From NCBI RefSeq assembly GCF_013822155.1, contig NZ_PNJW01000010.1, positions 1 through 64,000 on the forward strand: 64,000 bases of DNA, written 5' to 3'. The notes beneath the pieces were generated by a model, which worked only from the letters and a program-made list of their open reading frames with translations, was not told the DNA's origin and did not search any database. A program made the translations under genes and the position numbers. Below, piece after piece: positions 1 to 8,375 of this stretch. The DNA comes from Flavobacterium sp. (lineage in GTDB: Bacteria > Bacteroidota > Bacteroidia > Flavobacteriales > Flavobacteriaceae). The number at the start of each line of letters is the position of its first letter. Positions within the stretch are counted from its first letter, which is position 1.

Positions 1-877
1 CTAAAAATGCAAGAAATAAAATAATGAAGAAATCAAAATGATTAAAAGCATAAAAGAGTAATAATAATATTTCCTTTTTAAGAGAATAAATAAATGTTGA
101 AATAAAGTTTTCTTTTTCTTGGCTTTTGGAAAACAAGTTAAATTTTTTAGAAAATAATGCGTCGAGTTCGGTTCTTTTTAAATTATTAATTTCAATGATA
201 TCTGATTGTAAACTGAATTTAAATTTTGAACCCAATATTTCAAGTTTATGAATGCTGTCTAAACCATTTCTTAAAAGGGTATTGATTTCTTTATAATCAC
301 CATTTAATTGCATGAATTGATTAAAATAGATTGTTCTGGCAGCAGTATCTTTAGGCGAAATATAGAGTTCTTTTGAAGTGAATAAGGAATCGATTTTATT
401 TTGACTACTACTTAAAACATCATTGTTTCCTTTTATTTTTATTAACTGATTTTCAATCCGATTTGAAATTTCGTTCAACATTAAGGAAGTTACTGTCAAA
501 TTTCGATAGGTTAAGTAATTTTCATCTTGATCAATAACACCCATTAGTGCGGACTTTTTAAGCTCCACAACATAATCTAATTCAAGTGTAAAGCCCTTAT
601 AATCAACGCCTTGTTTTAAAATGTTTTTTGCTTTTTGAATTTCTATTTCAATTAAATTGAATAAAATATTTTGATTTCTAATCAATAAATTATTGTCGTA
701 ATTTGATTGACTAGAAATCTTTCCTGCTTTTGTCAATTGATTTAAATCAAGATAATAATCTAATTTTAAATCATCTAAACTAATTTTAGAAGAATCTGTT
801 TCATTGGTTTTATCTTGTGCTATAGCACTTAAAGAAAGGCATAAAAAAAGAAAAAAAAGCAGTTTATTTATTTTCAT
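1..877 (-). CDS. Partial exported membrane protein, probably MscS-type mechanosensitive channel (N-terminal part)
   Basis: The reverse strand is open from an ATG at 877 to the window edge, so the gene is cut at its 3' end. The product begins with a clear signal peptide (MKINKLLFFLF...SAIAQ), then about 230 polar residues rich in Leu, Asn, Lys and Ser that look helical or coiled, then a hydrophobic stretch starting near residue 270 (LLLLFYAF...FFIILFLAFL). A signal peptide, a long periplasmic helical domain and then membrane helices is the layout of large MscS/KefA-like channels of Bacteroidota. The pore domain lies outside the window, so this is inference; it could be another sensor-type membrane protein. 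Confidence 0.5.
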   Translation of the reverse strand, partial: MKINKLLFFLFLCLSLSAIAQDKTNETDSSKISLDDLKLDYYLDLNQLTKAGKISSQSNYDNNLLIRNQNILFNLIEIEIQKAKNILKQGVDYKGFTLELDYVVELKKSALMGVIDQDENYLTYRNLTVTSLMLNEISNRIENQLIKIKGNNDVLSSSQNKIDSLFTSKELYISPKDTAARTIYFNQFMQLNGDYKEINTLLRNGLDSIHKLEILGSKFKFSLQSDIIEINNLKRTELDALFSKKFNLFSKSQEKENFISTFIYSLKKEILLLLFYAFNHFDFFIILFLAFL

Positions 878-1005
878 TGGTTACTAATGAATTTGGTTTT
901 TTATTCGTTTATTTAACAAATAGATAGCTGAAAATAGGCTAAGAAAATTATTCCTTGTCTTCTTATTTCTATTCAAATTTAAGCTTTTTTTTATTATATT
1001 TATAT

Positions 1006-1048
1006 GTAACAAAAGTTACTTTGAAAAAAAAGTAAACCTTTACTTTTG
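1006..1048 (+). promoter_or_regulatory. Dyad B box and promoter of the TSUP operon
   Basis: A perfect GTAAC-AAAA-GTTAC dyad lies at 1006-1019. It is followed by TTG at 1021-1023, 17 nt, then TACTTTTG at 1041-1048, which matches the Bacteroidota -33/-7 promoter exactly. The dyad axis is 28.5 nt upstream of the -7 element, the position of a class II Crp/Fnr activator. Confidence 0.75.
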
Positions 1049-1062
1049 TTTAAACATTTTTT

Positions 1063-1863
1063 ATGGATTTTTCTCAGTTTATTGGTTGTTTTTTAGCAGT
1101 ATTGGTAGGTATTTCATTAGGTTTGATTGGAAGTGGCGGTTCAATTTTATCGGTGCCAATTTTAGTTTATATCTTGAAGGTGGAACCTGTTTTAGCAACA
1201 GCATATTCTTTATTTATAGTGGGTGTTACCGCTTTAGTAGGAGGCATTCAAAAGGCCAGACAAAAGTTAGTGGATTTTAAAAAAGTTCTTCTTTTTGGAA
1301 TCCCAACAATCTTAGCTGTTTTTATTACTCGTAAATATATTGTTCCAAACATTCCGGATGTTCTTTTTTCCACTTCTTCTTTTTCCGTAACAAAATCAGT
1401 TTTTATAATGATTTTGTTTGCAATAGTGATGATTTTTGCCTCCATTCGAATGATAAAACCAATAAAAATAATTGATGTTGAAACCAAAAGAGAGATTAAT
1501 TTTTTTCAAATCATTTTTCAAGGGTTATGGATCGGACTTGTGGCTGGTTTTGTGGGAGCGGGTGGTGGTTTTTTAATTATTCCGGCACTTTTTTTCTTGG
1601 CTAAAACACCCATGAAAATTGCGGTTGGAACATCTTTATTGATAATTGCATCACAATCATTAATTGGCTTTTTAGGTGATTTAAGTTCTAATCAGGATTT
1701 TGATTGGAATTTATTATTTTTCTTTTCTTTGTTCTCTGTGGTTGGAATTTTTATTGGTAATTATATCTCAAAATTTATTTCCGGTGAAAAATTGAAAACC
1801 GGTTTTGGTTGGTTTGTTTTAATAATGGGTTTTTATATCATTTTGAAAGAATTAGTTTTGTAA
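1063..1863 (+). CDS. TSUP (TauE/SafE) family sulfur-compound permease
   Basis: This 266-residue polytopic membrane protein has the TSUP pattern: two related halves, each with a glycine-rich loop after the first helix (GLIGSGGSILSVPIL near residue 20 and GFVGAGGGFLIIPAL near residue 165). The family exports or imports sulfite, thiosulfate, sulfoacetate or related anions across the inner membrane. It is first in an operon with a methyltransferase (1-nt gap) and a YeiH family transporter. The dyad B promoter directly upstream is shared with persulfide dioxygenase and SQR genes, which supports a role in clearing sulfite or thiosulfate. The exact substrate is not visible from sequence. Confidence 0.85.
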   Translation: MDFSQFIGCFLAVLVGISLGLIGSGGSILSVPILVYILKVEPVLATAYSLFIVGVTALVGGIQKARQKLVDFKKVLLFGIPTILAVFITRKYIVPNIPDVLFSTSSFSVTKSVFIMILFAIVMIFASIRMIKPIKIIDVETKREINFFQIIFQGLWIGLVAGFVGAGGGFLIIPALFFLAKTPMKIAVGTSLLIIASQSLIGFLGDLSSNQDFDWNLLFFFSLFSVVGIFIGNYISKFISGEKLKTGFGWFVLIMGFYIILKELVL

Positions 1864-1864
1864 T

Positions 1865-2482
1865 ATGGAAAAAACAAGAAAACAACATTGGGAAACTATT
1901 TATGAAACCAAAAAATTTGAAGAAGTTAGTTGGTATCAGGCTGTTCCGGAAGTAAGTCTAACAATTATATCAGAGTTCGGAATAGAAAAAGATAGGGCGA
2001 TTATTGATATTGGTGGAGGAGACAGTTATTTGGTAGATTTTCTTTTAAATCAAAATTATACTGATATTAGTGTGTTAGATATTTCAGAAAAGGCCTTGCA
2101 AAGAGTGCAGAATCGTTTAGAATCTAAAGCGGAAAAAGTCCATTGGATTACATCAGATATTACTGAATTTAAACCCTCCAAAAAATATGATTTTTGGCAT
2201 GATCGGGCTGTTTTTCACTTTCTGACAGAACCTAACTATGTAAAAAAATATGCTGAAATTGCCGCTGACAATATTTCTGAAAAGGGAATAATGGTTATTG
2301 GAACCTTTTCAAAAAATGGTCCGTTAAAATGTTCAGGGATTGAAATAAAACAATATAATGAAAAGGAAATGAGTGCCGTTTTTGAACGTAATTTTGAATT
2401 GGTTAACTTCCGTGAAGTAATTCATAATACGCCTATGCAATCAGAACAACATTTTATCTTTTGTGTATTTCGTAAAAAATGA
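1865..2482 (+). CDS. Class I SAM-dependent methyltransferase
   Basis: The 205-residue soluble protein has the Rossmann methyltransferase motif I (IIDIGGGDSYLVDFLL, about residues 46-61), an acidic motif near VLDIS, and the post-motif region DFWHDRAVFHFL typical of small TehB/UbiE-like enzymes. It sits between two putative sulfur-anion transporters, one nucleotide after the first and overlapping the second by 4 nt (ATGA). A thiol, sulfide or tellurite/selenite-type acceptor is possible from context, but nothing in the sequence fixes the substrate. Confidence 0.8.
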   Translation: MEKTRKQHWETIYETKKFEEVSWYQAVPEVSLTIISEFGIEKDRAIIDIGGGDSYLVDFLLNQNYTDISVLDISEKALQRVQNRLESKAEKVHWITSDITEFKPSKKYDFWHDRAVFHFLTEPNYVKKYAEIAADNISEKGIMVIGTFSKNGPLKCSGIEIKQYNEKEMSAVFERNFELVNFREVIHNTPMQSEQHFIFCVFRKK

Positions 2483-3456
2483 TACAAAAAACGAATTTTT
2501 CCGGTATTTTATTTACACTTGCAATCGCAATTGTTGTGTTCATTTCAACACATTTTTTTTCTTTTTTAAACAGCATTCTTCTTGGGCTATTATTTGGAAT
2601 TGTACTAGGAAATACAGTTAAAATACCGCTTTATTTTCAACCCGGAATTGCTTTTATGGGCTCTAAAATGCTTGAATTATCGATTGTTTTTTTAGCTTTT
2701 GGCATCAATTATACCCACATGGGAAAATTGGGTTGGGAAAGTTTTATCATTATTGGATTTGTCGTTTTTTCAATGTTACTTATTACTGTTTATTTGGCCA
2801 AGAAAATGAATTGTCCGAGCTCTGTAGGATGGTTAGTGGGGTTTGGTACTGCAATTTGTGGATCTAGTGCTATTGTAGCTTTAGCTCCCAGTATTAATAA
2901 AAATAAAGAAGATGTTGGGGTGGCAATGGCTGTTGTCAATTTATATGGCACAATAGGAATGTTAGTTTTACCTCTTTTGTTAACTGCTTTTTCTTTTTCA
3001 ACGTTGCACAGTAGCTTGATTCTTGGAGGAACGTTGCATTCTGTGGGCAATGTAGTGGGAGCCGGATATGCTATGACTTCTGAAATTGGGGAACAATCAT
3101 TGGCCATAAAATTGGCACGAGTAGCACTGCTTTCCCCTGGTTTAATTTTCTTTAATTATCTCACACAACGTAATTCCGGTAAAAATTGGAAACAACACCT
3201 GCAATTACCATGGTATTTATGGTCTTTTATGGCAATAACAATTATTGTTTCTATTTTTGATTTTCCAAAATTAGTTATTGACGGAGCTTCAGAAATTGGA
3301 AAAATAATTTTAACATTCGCAATGATTGCAATTGGACTTAGAGTTAGTTTTGCAGCATTGTTACAATCGGGTAAACGAGGATTGGTGTTTGGATTACTAC
3401 TTTTTATTATTCAACTATTTTTGGTATTCATTGGTTTTTTATTGTTTAAGAATTAA
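2479..3456 (+). CDS. YeiH/UPF0324 family putative sulfate exporter
   Basis: This 325-residue protein has about ten membrane helices and the family hallmarks GFGTAICGSSAIVALAP (around residue 127) and GGTLHSVGNVVGAGYA. The YeiH family is annotated as putative sulfate exporters, mainly from context with sulfur genes. Its start overlaps the methyltransferase stop (ATGA), so the two are translationally coupled. With the TSUP protein this gives two predicted exporters of oxidised sulfur in one operon under dyad B. Confidence 0.85.
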   Translation: MIQKTNFSGILFTLAIAIVVFISTHFFSFLNSILLGLLFGIVLGNTVKIPLYFQPGIAFMGSKMLELSIVFLAFGINYTHMGKLGWESFIIIGFVVFSMLLITVYLAKKMNCPSSVGWLVGFGTAICGSSAIVALAPSINKNKEDVGVAMAVVNLYGTIGMLVLPLLLTAFSFSTLHSSLILGGTLHSVGNVVGAGYAMTSEIGEQSLAIKLARVALLSPGLIFFNYLTQRNSGKNWKQHLQLPWYLWSFMAITIIVSIFDFPKLVIDGASEIGKIILTFAMIAIGLRVSFAALLQSGKRGLVFGLLLFIIQLFLVFIGFLLFKN

Positions 3457-3553
3457 TGATTTCTTAGTATTTTTTTATTTGATAATAATCTTTTCAAAGA
3501 AAAAACTACAATAGAAATTTAGTTTGTTCTAATTTTATCAAAAAATTTAAACA

Positions 3554-5134
3554 ATGCGAAATTTATATTTGTTACTCTTAATTGTAGTTTTAGGAATGCC
3601 AACAATTTCCTGTAACTCAAAAGACAAGAAAGAGTTAATTGCTAAAAATAGTGAAATAGCTTTTCAAAAAAGCAATATTCCGGTTGATAGTTTAACCATC
3701 AAATCTTTTTTTAAATCGTATCCAAAAGTTCAGCAGTATGAAAAAGATGTTTTTGAATTATACCAAAAACATCAATATAACCAGATTTGGTATGATGATA
3801 AGGGAATTATTGAACTTGGGAATACGCTTTACAGTAGATTTAAAGAACTTGATAAAGAAGGAGTCGTTGCCGTTTTTCCTTATGAAAGTATAATTGATAG
3901 TATTTTTGAAGAGACTGTTGACAATAAGTTATCACAAACAGATTCGGAGCTCTTAATTACCACGTTGTATATTTTTTATGCTGAAAAAGTAGTTAAGGGT
4001 ATCGATGAAGAAACTTCCAAATCATTGGAATGGTTATTACCTCGTAAGCAAATTTCGTATACCAGCTTGTTGGATTCGATAATGCTTCATCCTGACGATA
4101 TTAGTAAACAGAAAAAAGTACTATTTTATCAATACTACAAATTACGCGATGTACTTCAAAAATATCGTGAAATAGAAAAAAAAGGGGGTTGGGTGAACGT
4201 AGAAGTTAATGCTGATTTCAAGGTTTTTAAACCGGGTGATTCTGCTGTTGCAATTCGCCAAATCAGAGACCGATTATTTATAACCGGCGAACTCAAACAA
4301 AATAATCAGAGTACTATGTATGACAATGAATTGGTAGAAGCAATTCAGAAGTTTCAACAACAGAATGGTAAAAATCCAACAGATAAAATAGAACTTTCAA
4401 CGATTAAATTATTGAACATTTCTGTTACTGAACGGATAAAAAAGATTTTGGTGAATATGGAACGTTGTCGTTGGTTATCGCCTGAAATGGTCAAAGCAAA
4501 TGAATATGTGGTGGTAAATATTCCTTCTTATAAATTGTTTTTTGTTAGAAACGGTAAACAGGAATTAGTTTCGCCTGTCGTAGTTGGTAAGGCAATGAAT
4601 AAAACCGTAATTTTCAGTGGCTCTATGAGTTATATTGTTTTTAGTCCGTATTGGAATGTACCAACAAGTATTATCAAAAAAGAAATTAAACCGGCTATGG
4701 CTAAAAACAAAAATTATTTGGCTTCCCATAATATGGAGTGGAATAATGGTAATATTCGACAAAAACCCGGTAAAAATAATTCGTTAGGTTTAGTTAAATT
4801 TATTTTTCCAAATTCCAATAATATCTATTTGCATGATACACCTGCTAAAAGTTTATTTGAAAAAGAAACCAGAGCTTTCAGTCATGGATGTATTCGTGTT
4901 GGAAAAGCAAGAGATTTAGCTCTCACCATTTTAAAAGATGATCCAAATTGGACAACGGAAAAAATAGATGCAGCTATGAATTCAGGGAAAGAGAAATGGT
5001 ATACGTTAAAAAATAAAATTCCGGTTTACATAGGTTATTTTACGGCATGGGTGAATACAAATGGCGAAATTAATTTTTATGATGATATTTATGAAAGAGA
5101 TAAACGATTATTAAAATTGATTTATACAGAATAA
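3554..5134 (+). CDS. L,D-transpeptidase with peptidoglycan-binding domain (YcbB/LdtD-like), lipoprotein
   Basis: The 526-residue protein starts with a lipoprotein signal (lipobox ISC, Cys about 20). A helical scaffold region follows, then a PG_binding_1-like segment (PGDSAVAIRQIRDRL to about residue 285), and a YkuD catalytic domain with the motif SHGCIRV (around residue 450), whose Cys is the nucleophile. The HDTPAKSLFEKETRAFSHG lead-in is typical of LdtD-type 3-3 cross-linking enzymes of the periplasm. It is an ordinary cell-envelope gene with no link to the respiration genes visible. Confidence 0.9.
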   Translation: MRNLYLLLLIVVLGMPTISCNSKDKKELIAKNSEIAFQKSNIPVDSLTIKSFFKSYPKVQQYEKDVFELYQKHQYNQIWYDDKGIIELGNTLYSRFKELDKEGVVAVFPYESIIDSIFEETVDNKLSQTDSELLITTLYIFYAEKVVKGIDEETSKSLEWLLPRKQISYTSLLDSIMLHPDDISKQKKVLFYQYYKLRDVLQKYREIEKKGGWVNVEVNADFKVFKPGDSAVAIRQIRDRLFITGELKQNNQSTMYDNELVEAIQKFQQQNGKNPTDKIELSTIKLLNISVTERIKKILVNMERCRWLSPEMVKANEYVVVNIPSYKLFFVRNGKQELVSPVVVGKAMNKTVIFSGSMSYIVFSPYWNVPTSIIKKEIKPAMAKNKNYLASHNMEWNNGNIRQKPGKNNSLGLVKFIFPNSNNIYLHDTPAKSLFEKETRAFSHGCIRVGKARDLALTILKDDPNWTTEKIDAAMNSGKEKWYTLKNKIPVYIGYFTAWVNTNGEINFYDDIYERDKRLLKLIYTE

Positions 5135-5170
5135 ATAATATAATTATTGATTTTTAATAAATTAAATGTG

Positions 5171-5953
5171 ATGATTAAAAAATCCTTACTTGTTTTCCAT
5201 TTTAAAGCAATTAATTTTATTGTCATATTATTCTTTAGTTCATTCAATTTGTTTTCGCAAACTGAAAATCAATTTACCAATGAATTTCAGTTTAATAGAA
5301 ATATTGGTAGACTTACGGCAATGGAATTTGATTTAGGTCAAGGTTTTACAAGTGGGGAAGAAGAGAACAATCCGTTTTATAAAAATTCACAAATTTCTGC
5401 TCGTCTTTGGCTTCATTATTTTGCCAATAAAAAATGGAAATTATCCGGATTTGCGGCTTTTTTCTATAATCGGGATGTACCTGAAATTTCTCAAAAAAAA
5501 TCTCCAGAAGTTCGATTTGCTTTTCAAGGTATTTATTATATTAATAGAACCGATTATGTGCTTACCAATAGATTGCGGATAGAAGACAGAATACTCGGAA
5601 ATGCAGAAGGAACTGTTGATATCGTTTATCGTTTTCGGGAAATGGTCAAATTAGTTTACCCAATTTCGTATGTGCAGATTGGGAAAGGATCGTTATATGG
5701 AATTGCTTCAGAGGAATTGGTTTTTAAAACCAAAGGCTCTACTACCGGCGAAGGTTTTTTTGACCGAAATCGTTTTACATTAGGATTAGGTTATTCGTTT
5801 ACGGATACTATCCAATTTGAGTTGACTTATATGAATGAATATTTGCCAAGAAATGCAACCGATAAAATGTATAATGTTCTATCTACAACGCTAATTTTTA
5901 ATGATTTAATTTATGCCTTGAAACGCAAAAGTGGAAGTATTCAGGCTTATTAA
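5171..5953 (+). CDS. DUF2490-type outer-membrane protein
   Basis: The ATG at 5171 is preferred over an upstream in-frame TTG at 5147, because it places a normal signal peptide ending near NLFSQ at the N-terminus. The mature part of about 230 residues has alternating aromatic/polar beta strands (ARLWLHYFANKKWKLSGF, VDIVYRFREMVKLVYPISY, FTLGLGYSFTDTIQFELTYM) as in DUF2490 beta-barrel proteins of Bacteroidota. Function is unknown. It lies 36 nt after the transpeptidase and is probably co-transcribed. Confidence 0.7.
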   Translation: MIKKSLLVFHFKAINFIVILFFSSFNLFSQTENQFTNEFQFNRNIGRLTAMEFDLGQGFTSGEEENNPFYKNSQISARLWLHYFANKKWKLSGFAAFFYNRDVPEISQKKSPEVRFAFQGIYYINRTDYVLTNRLRIEDRILGNAEGTVDIVYRFREMVKLVYPISYVQIGKGSLYGIASEELVFKTKGSTTGEGFFDRNRFTLGLGYSFTDTIQFELTYMNEYLPRNATDKMYNVLSTTLIFNDLIYALKRKSGSIQAY

Positions 5954-6073
5954 GTTGTTTTCAAAGGAAATTTTTCTTGAAGTTTGTAAACTTTTTATTT
6001 AAAAATTAGTCAACTTTTTATTACGATAATTTATTATTTACTATATTTGATAGAATCTTAAACAACAAATAGT

Positions 6074-6607
6074 ATGAAAAAATTAATTTTTGCAATTATC
6101 GTTTTATTTTCTTTTTCTACGGTTCAAGCTCAAGTAGTTCAGTTTGGATTAAAAGGAGGTTATAACAGTGCTACATTATCTGGATTAGATGGCAATAAAG
6201 CCTTGTCAGGGTTTCATGTCGGTGCATTAGCTGAGATTGACATTGTGTTTATGTCTATTCAACCGGAGTTGGTTTATTCCACACAAGGTTCTGCTTTTGA
6301 CGGTGGAGATGATGTAAAATTAGATTACTTAAATGTGCCAATTATGGCGAAATTAAACTTATTAAAAATTCTTTATTTAGAAGCCGGTCCGCAATTTGGA
6401 TTTTTAATGAGTGCAAAAAGCGGTTCTGATGATATTAAAGACAGTGTTGAAACTACTGATATTTCAATTGGAGCAGGTTTAGGGGTAGAGTTATTTGATA
6501 AGTTTGATATAGGACTTAGATATAATTTTGGAACAACGGATGTCTTTAAAGAAGGAGATAGTGTAAAAAACAATGTATTACAATTTGGAATATCCTATAA
6601 ATTTTAA
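6074..6607 (+). CDS. PorT/OmpW-like outer-membrane beta-barrel protein
   Basis: The 177-residue protein has a signal peptide ending at VQAQ. An eight-strand-like barrel follows, starting FGLKGGYNSATLSG and ending with LQFGISYKF, a terminal aromatic as needed for BAM-dependent insertion. This is the common outer-membrane beta-barrel family (PF13568) of Bacteroidota. No substrate can be inferred. A strong terminator follows at 6651. Confidence 0.8.
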   Translation: MKKLIFAIIVLFSFSTVQAQVVQFGLKGGYNSATLSGLDGNKALSGFHVGALAEIDIVFMSIQPELVYSTQGSAFDGGDDVKLDYLNVPIMAKLNLLKILYLEAGPQFGFLMSAKSGSDDIKDSVETTDISIGAGLGVELFDKFDIGLRYNFGTTDVFKEGDSVKNNVLQFGISYKF

Positions 6608-6650
6608 CCGGTAGTTATAAAGAAAATATTTTTTGATTATTACTAATTTA

Positions 6651-6688
6651 AAAGTTGTCTGAATTTATATTCAGGCGACTTTTTTTTT
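6651..6688 (+). terminator. Rho-independent terminator after the beta-barrel gene
   Basis: A 14-bp stem (6651-6664 with 6669-6682, two G-U pairs, 4-nt loop) is followed by an uninterrupted T run of eight or more. Confidence 0.85.
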
Positions 6689-6708
6689 AATAATTTCCAA
6701 ATAGCTAT

Positions 6709-6752
6709 TTAACAAAAGTTACTAATTCAAAATAAGTAAAGTTTTAAATTTG
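6709..6752 (+). promoter_or_regulatory. Dyad B box and promoter of the first persulfide dioxygenase gene
   Basis: TTAAC-AAAA-GTTAC at 6709-6722 is one mismatch from the dyad B consensus. TAAATTTG at 6745-6752 is a perfect -7 element. The axis-to-element distance is 29.5 nt, as in the other copies. Confidence 0.65.
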
Positions 6753-6822
6753 TAAATAACAAACTGATTAATGTCATCATTTTTCAGATTAACTTATTTT
6801 AATTTTACATAAATTTTAAAAC

Positions 6823-8238
6823 ATGAAAATAGAACAAATTTATACCGGATGCATTGCTCATGCAGCGTATTATTTAGAAAATAATGGCGAAGTAGCCATT
6901 TTTGATCCTTTGCGGGAAGTTCAGCCTTACATTGATAGAGCTCGAAAAGACAATGCTAAAATAAAGTATGTTTTTGAAACTCATTTTCATGCTGATTTTG
7001 TTTCCGGACATTTAGATTTAGCTAAAAAAGAAGGAGCAACAATTGTTTATGGACCAACCGCTAAACCCGGTTTTGAAGCTTTAGTAGCGGAAGACAATCA
7101 AGTGTTTAAAGTGGGTAATTATCAAGTGAAAGTGCTTCATACTCCTGGGCACACGATGGAAAGTACGACTTATTTACTGATTGATGAAACGGGCAAAGAA
7201 CATGGAATAATTAGTGGCGACACGTTGTTCATTGGTGATGTGGGACGACCTGATTTGGCTCAACATGTCATTGCAGATTTGACGCAAGATAAATTAGCCC
7301 GTCATTTGTTCCATTCCTTGCGAACTAAAATTATGCCCTTGTCTGACGATTTAATTGTATATCCAAATCATGGTGCCGGTTCTGCTTGTGGAAAAATGAT
7401 GAGCAAAGAAACAACCGATACATTGGGCAATCAAAAGAAAACAAATTATGCTTTGCGTCCTGATATGACAGAAGATGAATTTGTAAAAGAATTGCTAACC
7501 GGATTAACTAATCCACCGGGGTATTTTCCAAAAAATGTTTTGATGAATATTCAAGGATATGAAAGTTTGGATTTAGTAATGGAAAGAGGTAAAAAAGCAT
7601 TTAATCCTAATGAATTTGAAGTAGTTGCAAATGAAACGAGAGCTTTAATTTTAGATACACGTCGTCCCGAAGATTTTGCCAAAGGATTTATTCCAAACAG
7701 CATCAATATTGGTTTAGAAAGTAATTTTGCGATGTGGGTTGGAGAACTCATTGCGGATATAAAACAAGAAATTTTATTAGTTACTTATCCCGGTAAAGAA
7801 GAGGAAAGCATTATTCGATTATCCCGTGTTGGTTATGACCACGCAATTGGTTATTTAGACGGTGGTTTTGATTCATGGCTAAAATCAGGAAAGGAAATTG
7901 ATCAATCAAACAGAATTACAGCAGAAGAATTAGCCGTTCAAATGGGACATAAAAAAGTCATTTTAATTGATGTGAGAAAGAAAAGTGAATATCTTTCAGA
8001 ACATGTTGAGAATGCCATCAATATTCCACTAAACGAAATTAGTAATCGAATGGCAGAAATTCCAAAAGACAAACCGTTTGTGTTGAGTTGTGCCGGAGGT
8101 TATCGAAGCATGATTGCCGCTTCCATTTTAAAACAACGCGGATTTGAAAATTTCACAGACGTGATTGGCGGTTTTGGTGAAATTAAAAAAACAACTGTTC
8201 CTATCACGGATTATGTTTGTCCAACAACGCTTTTATAA
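6823..8238 (+). CDS. Metallo-beta-lactamase-fold persulfide dioxygenase-like protein with two C-terminal rhodanese domains
   Basis: The 471-residue cytoplasmic protein has an N-terminal ETHE1-like domain (residues 1-240) with the metal motif THFHADFVSGH, then LHTPGHTMEST and GDTLFIGDVGRPDL. This fold oxidises glutathione or low-molecular-weight persulfides to sulfite. Two rhodanese domains follow (about 255-350 and 365-465). Only the second has an active-site Cys loop (CAGGYRS); the first has TYPGKEEES in its place and is probably non-catalytic. The gene has its own dyad B promoter and a terminator before the paralogue at 8376. The sulfite formed could leave through the TSUP and YeiH transporters. 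Confidence 0.88.
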   Translation: MKIEQIYTGCIAHAAYYLENNGEVAIFDPLREVQPYIDRARKDNAKIKYVFETHFHADFVSGHLDLAKKEGATIVYGPTAKPGFEALVAEDNQVFKVGNYQVKVLHTPGHTMESTTYLLIDETGKEHGIISGDTLFIGDVGRPDLAQHVIADLTQDKLARHLFHSLRTKIMPLSDDLIVYPNHGAGSACGKMMSKETTDTLGNQKKTNYALRPDMTEDEFVKELLTGLTNPPGYFPKNVLMNIQGYESLDLVMERGKKAFNPNEFEVVANETRALILDTRRPEDFAKGFIPNSINIGLESNFAMWVGELIADIKQEILLVTYPGKEEESIIRLSRVGYDHAIGYLDGGFDSWLKSGKEIDQSNRITAEELAVQMGHKKVILIDVRKKSEYLSEHVENAINIPLNEISNRMAEIPKDKPFVLSCAGGYRSMIAASILKQRGFENFTDVIGGFGEIKKTTVPITDYVCPTTLL

Positions 8239-8264
8239 TTATAAATAAAACATAATATAATGCT

Positions 8265-8295
8265 AAAGCTCTGTCTGTTTAGATAGAGCTTTTTT
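8265..8295 (+). terminator. Terminator between the two persulfide dioxygenase paralogues
   Basis: AAAGCTCTGTCT pairs with AGATAGAGCTTT across a 4-nt loop (one G-T pair), followed by a T run. It separates the two paralogues into different transcription units. Confidence 0.8.
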
Positions 8296-8311
8296 AATTT
8301 TCGTTATATTT

Positions 8312-8355
8312 GTAACTAAAGTTACAGCACATATTTTTATTGTATTGTAATTTTA
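8312..8355 (+). promoter_or_regulatory. Dyad B box and promoter of the second persulfide dioxygenase operon
   Basis: A perfect GTAAC-TAAA-GTTAC lies at 8312-8325. TAATTTTA at 8348-8355 matches the -7 element except for its last base. Axis distance is 29.5 nt. The likely transcript start, near 8360, lies upstream of the ATG at 8376 but downstream of the in-frame TTG at 8340, which supports the ATG. Confidence 0.7.
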
Positions 8356-8375
8356 CATTTCTTAATAAAATTGAT

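Noticed and set aside
5147..5170. Upstream TTG start for the DUF2490 gene
   Set aside because: It would put polar residues before the signal peptide; the ATG at 5171 gives a normal signal.
8340..8375. TTG start at 8340 for the second persulfide dioxygenase
   Set aside because: It lies within the promoter, and the paralogue starts with the same residues as the ATG at 8376.
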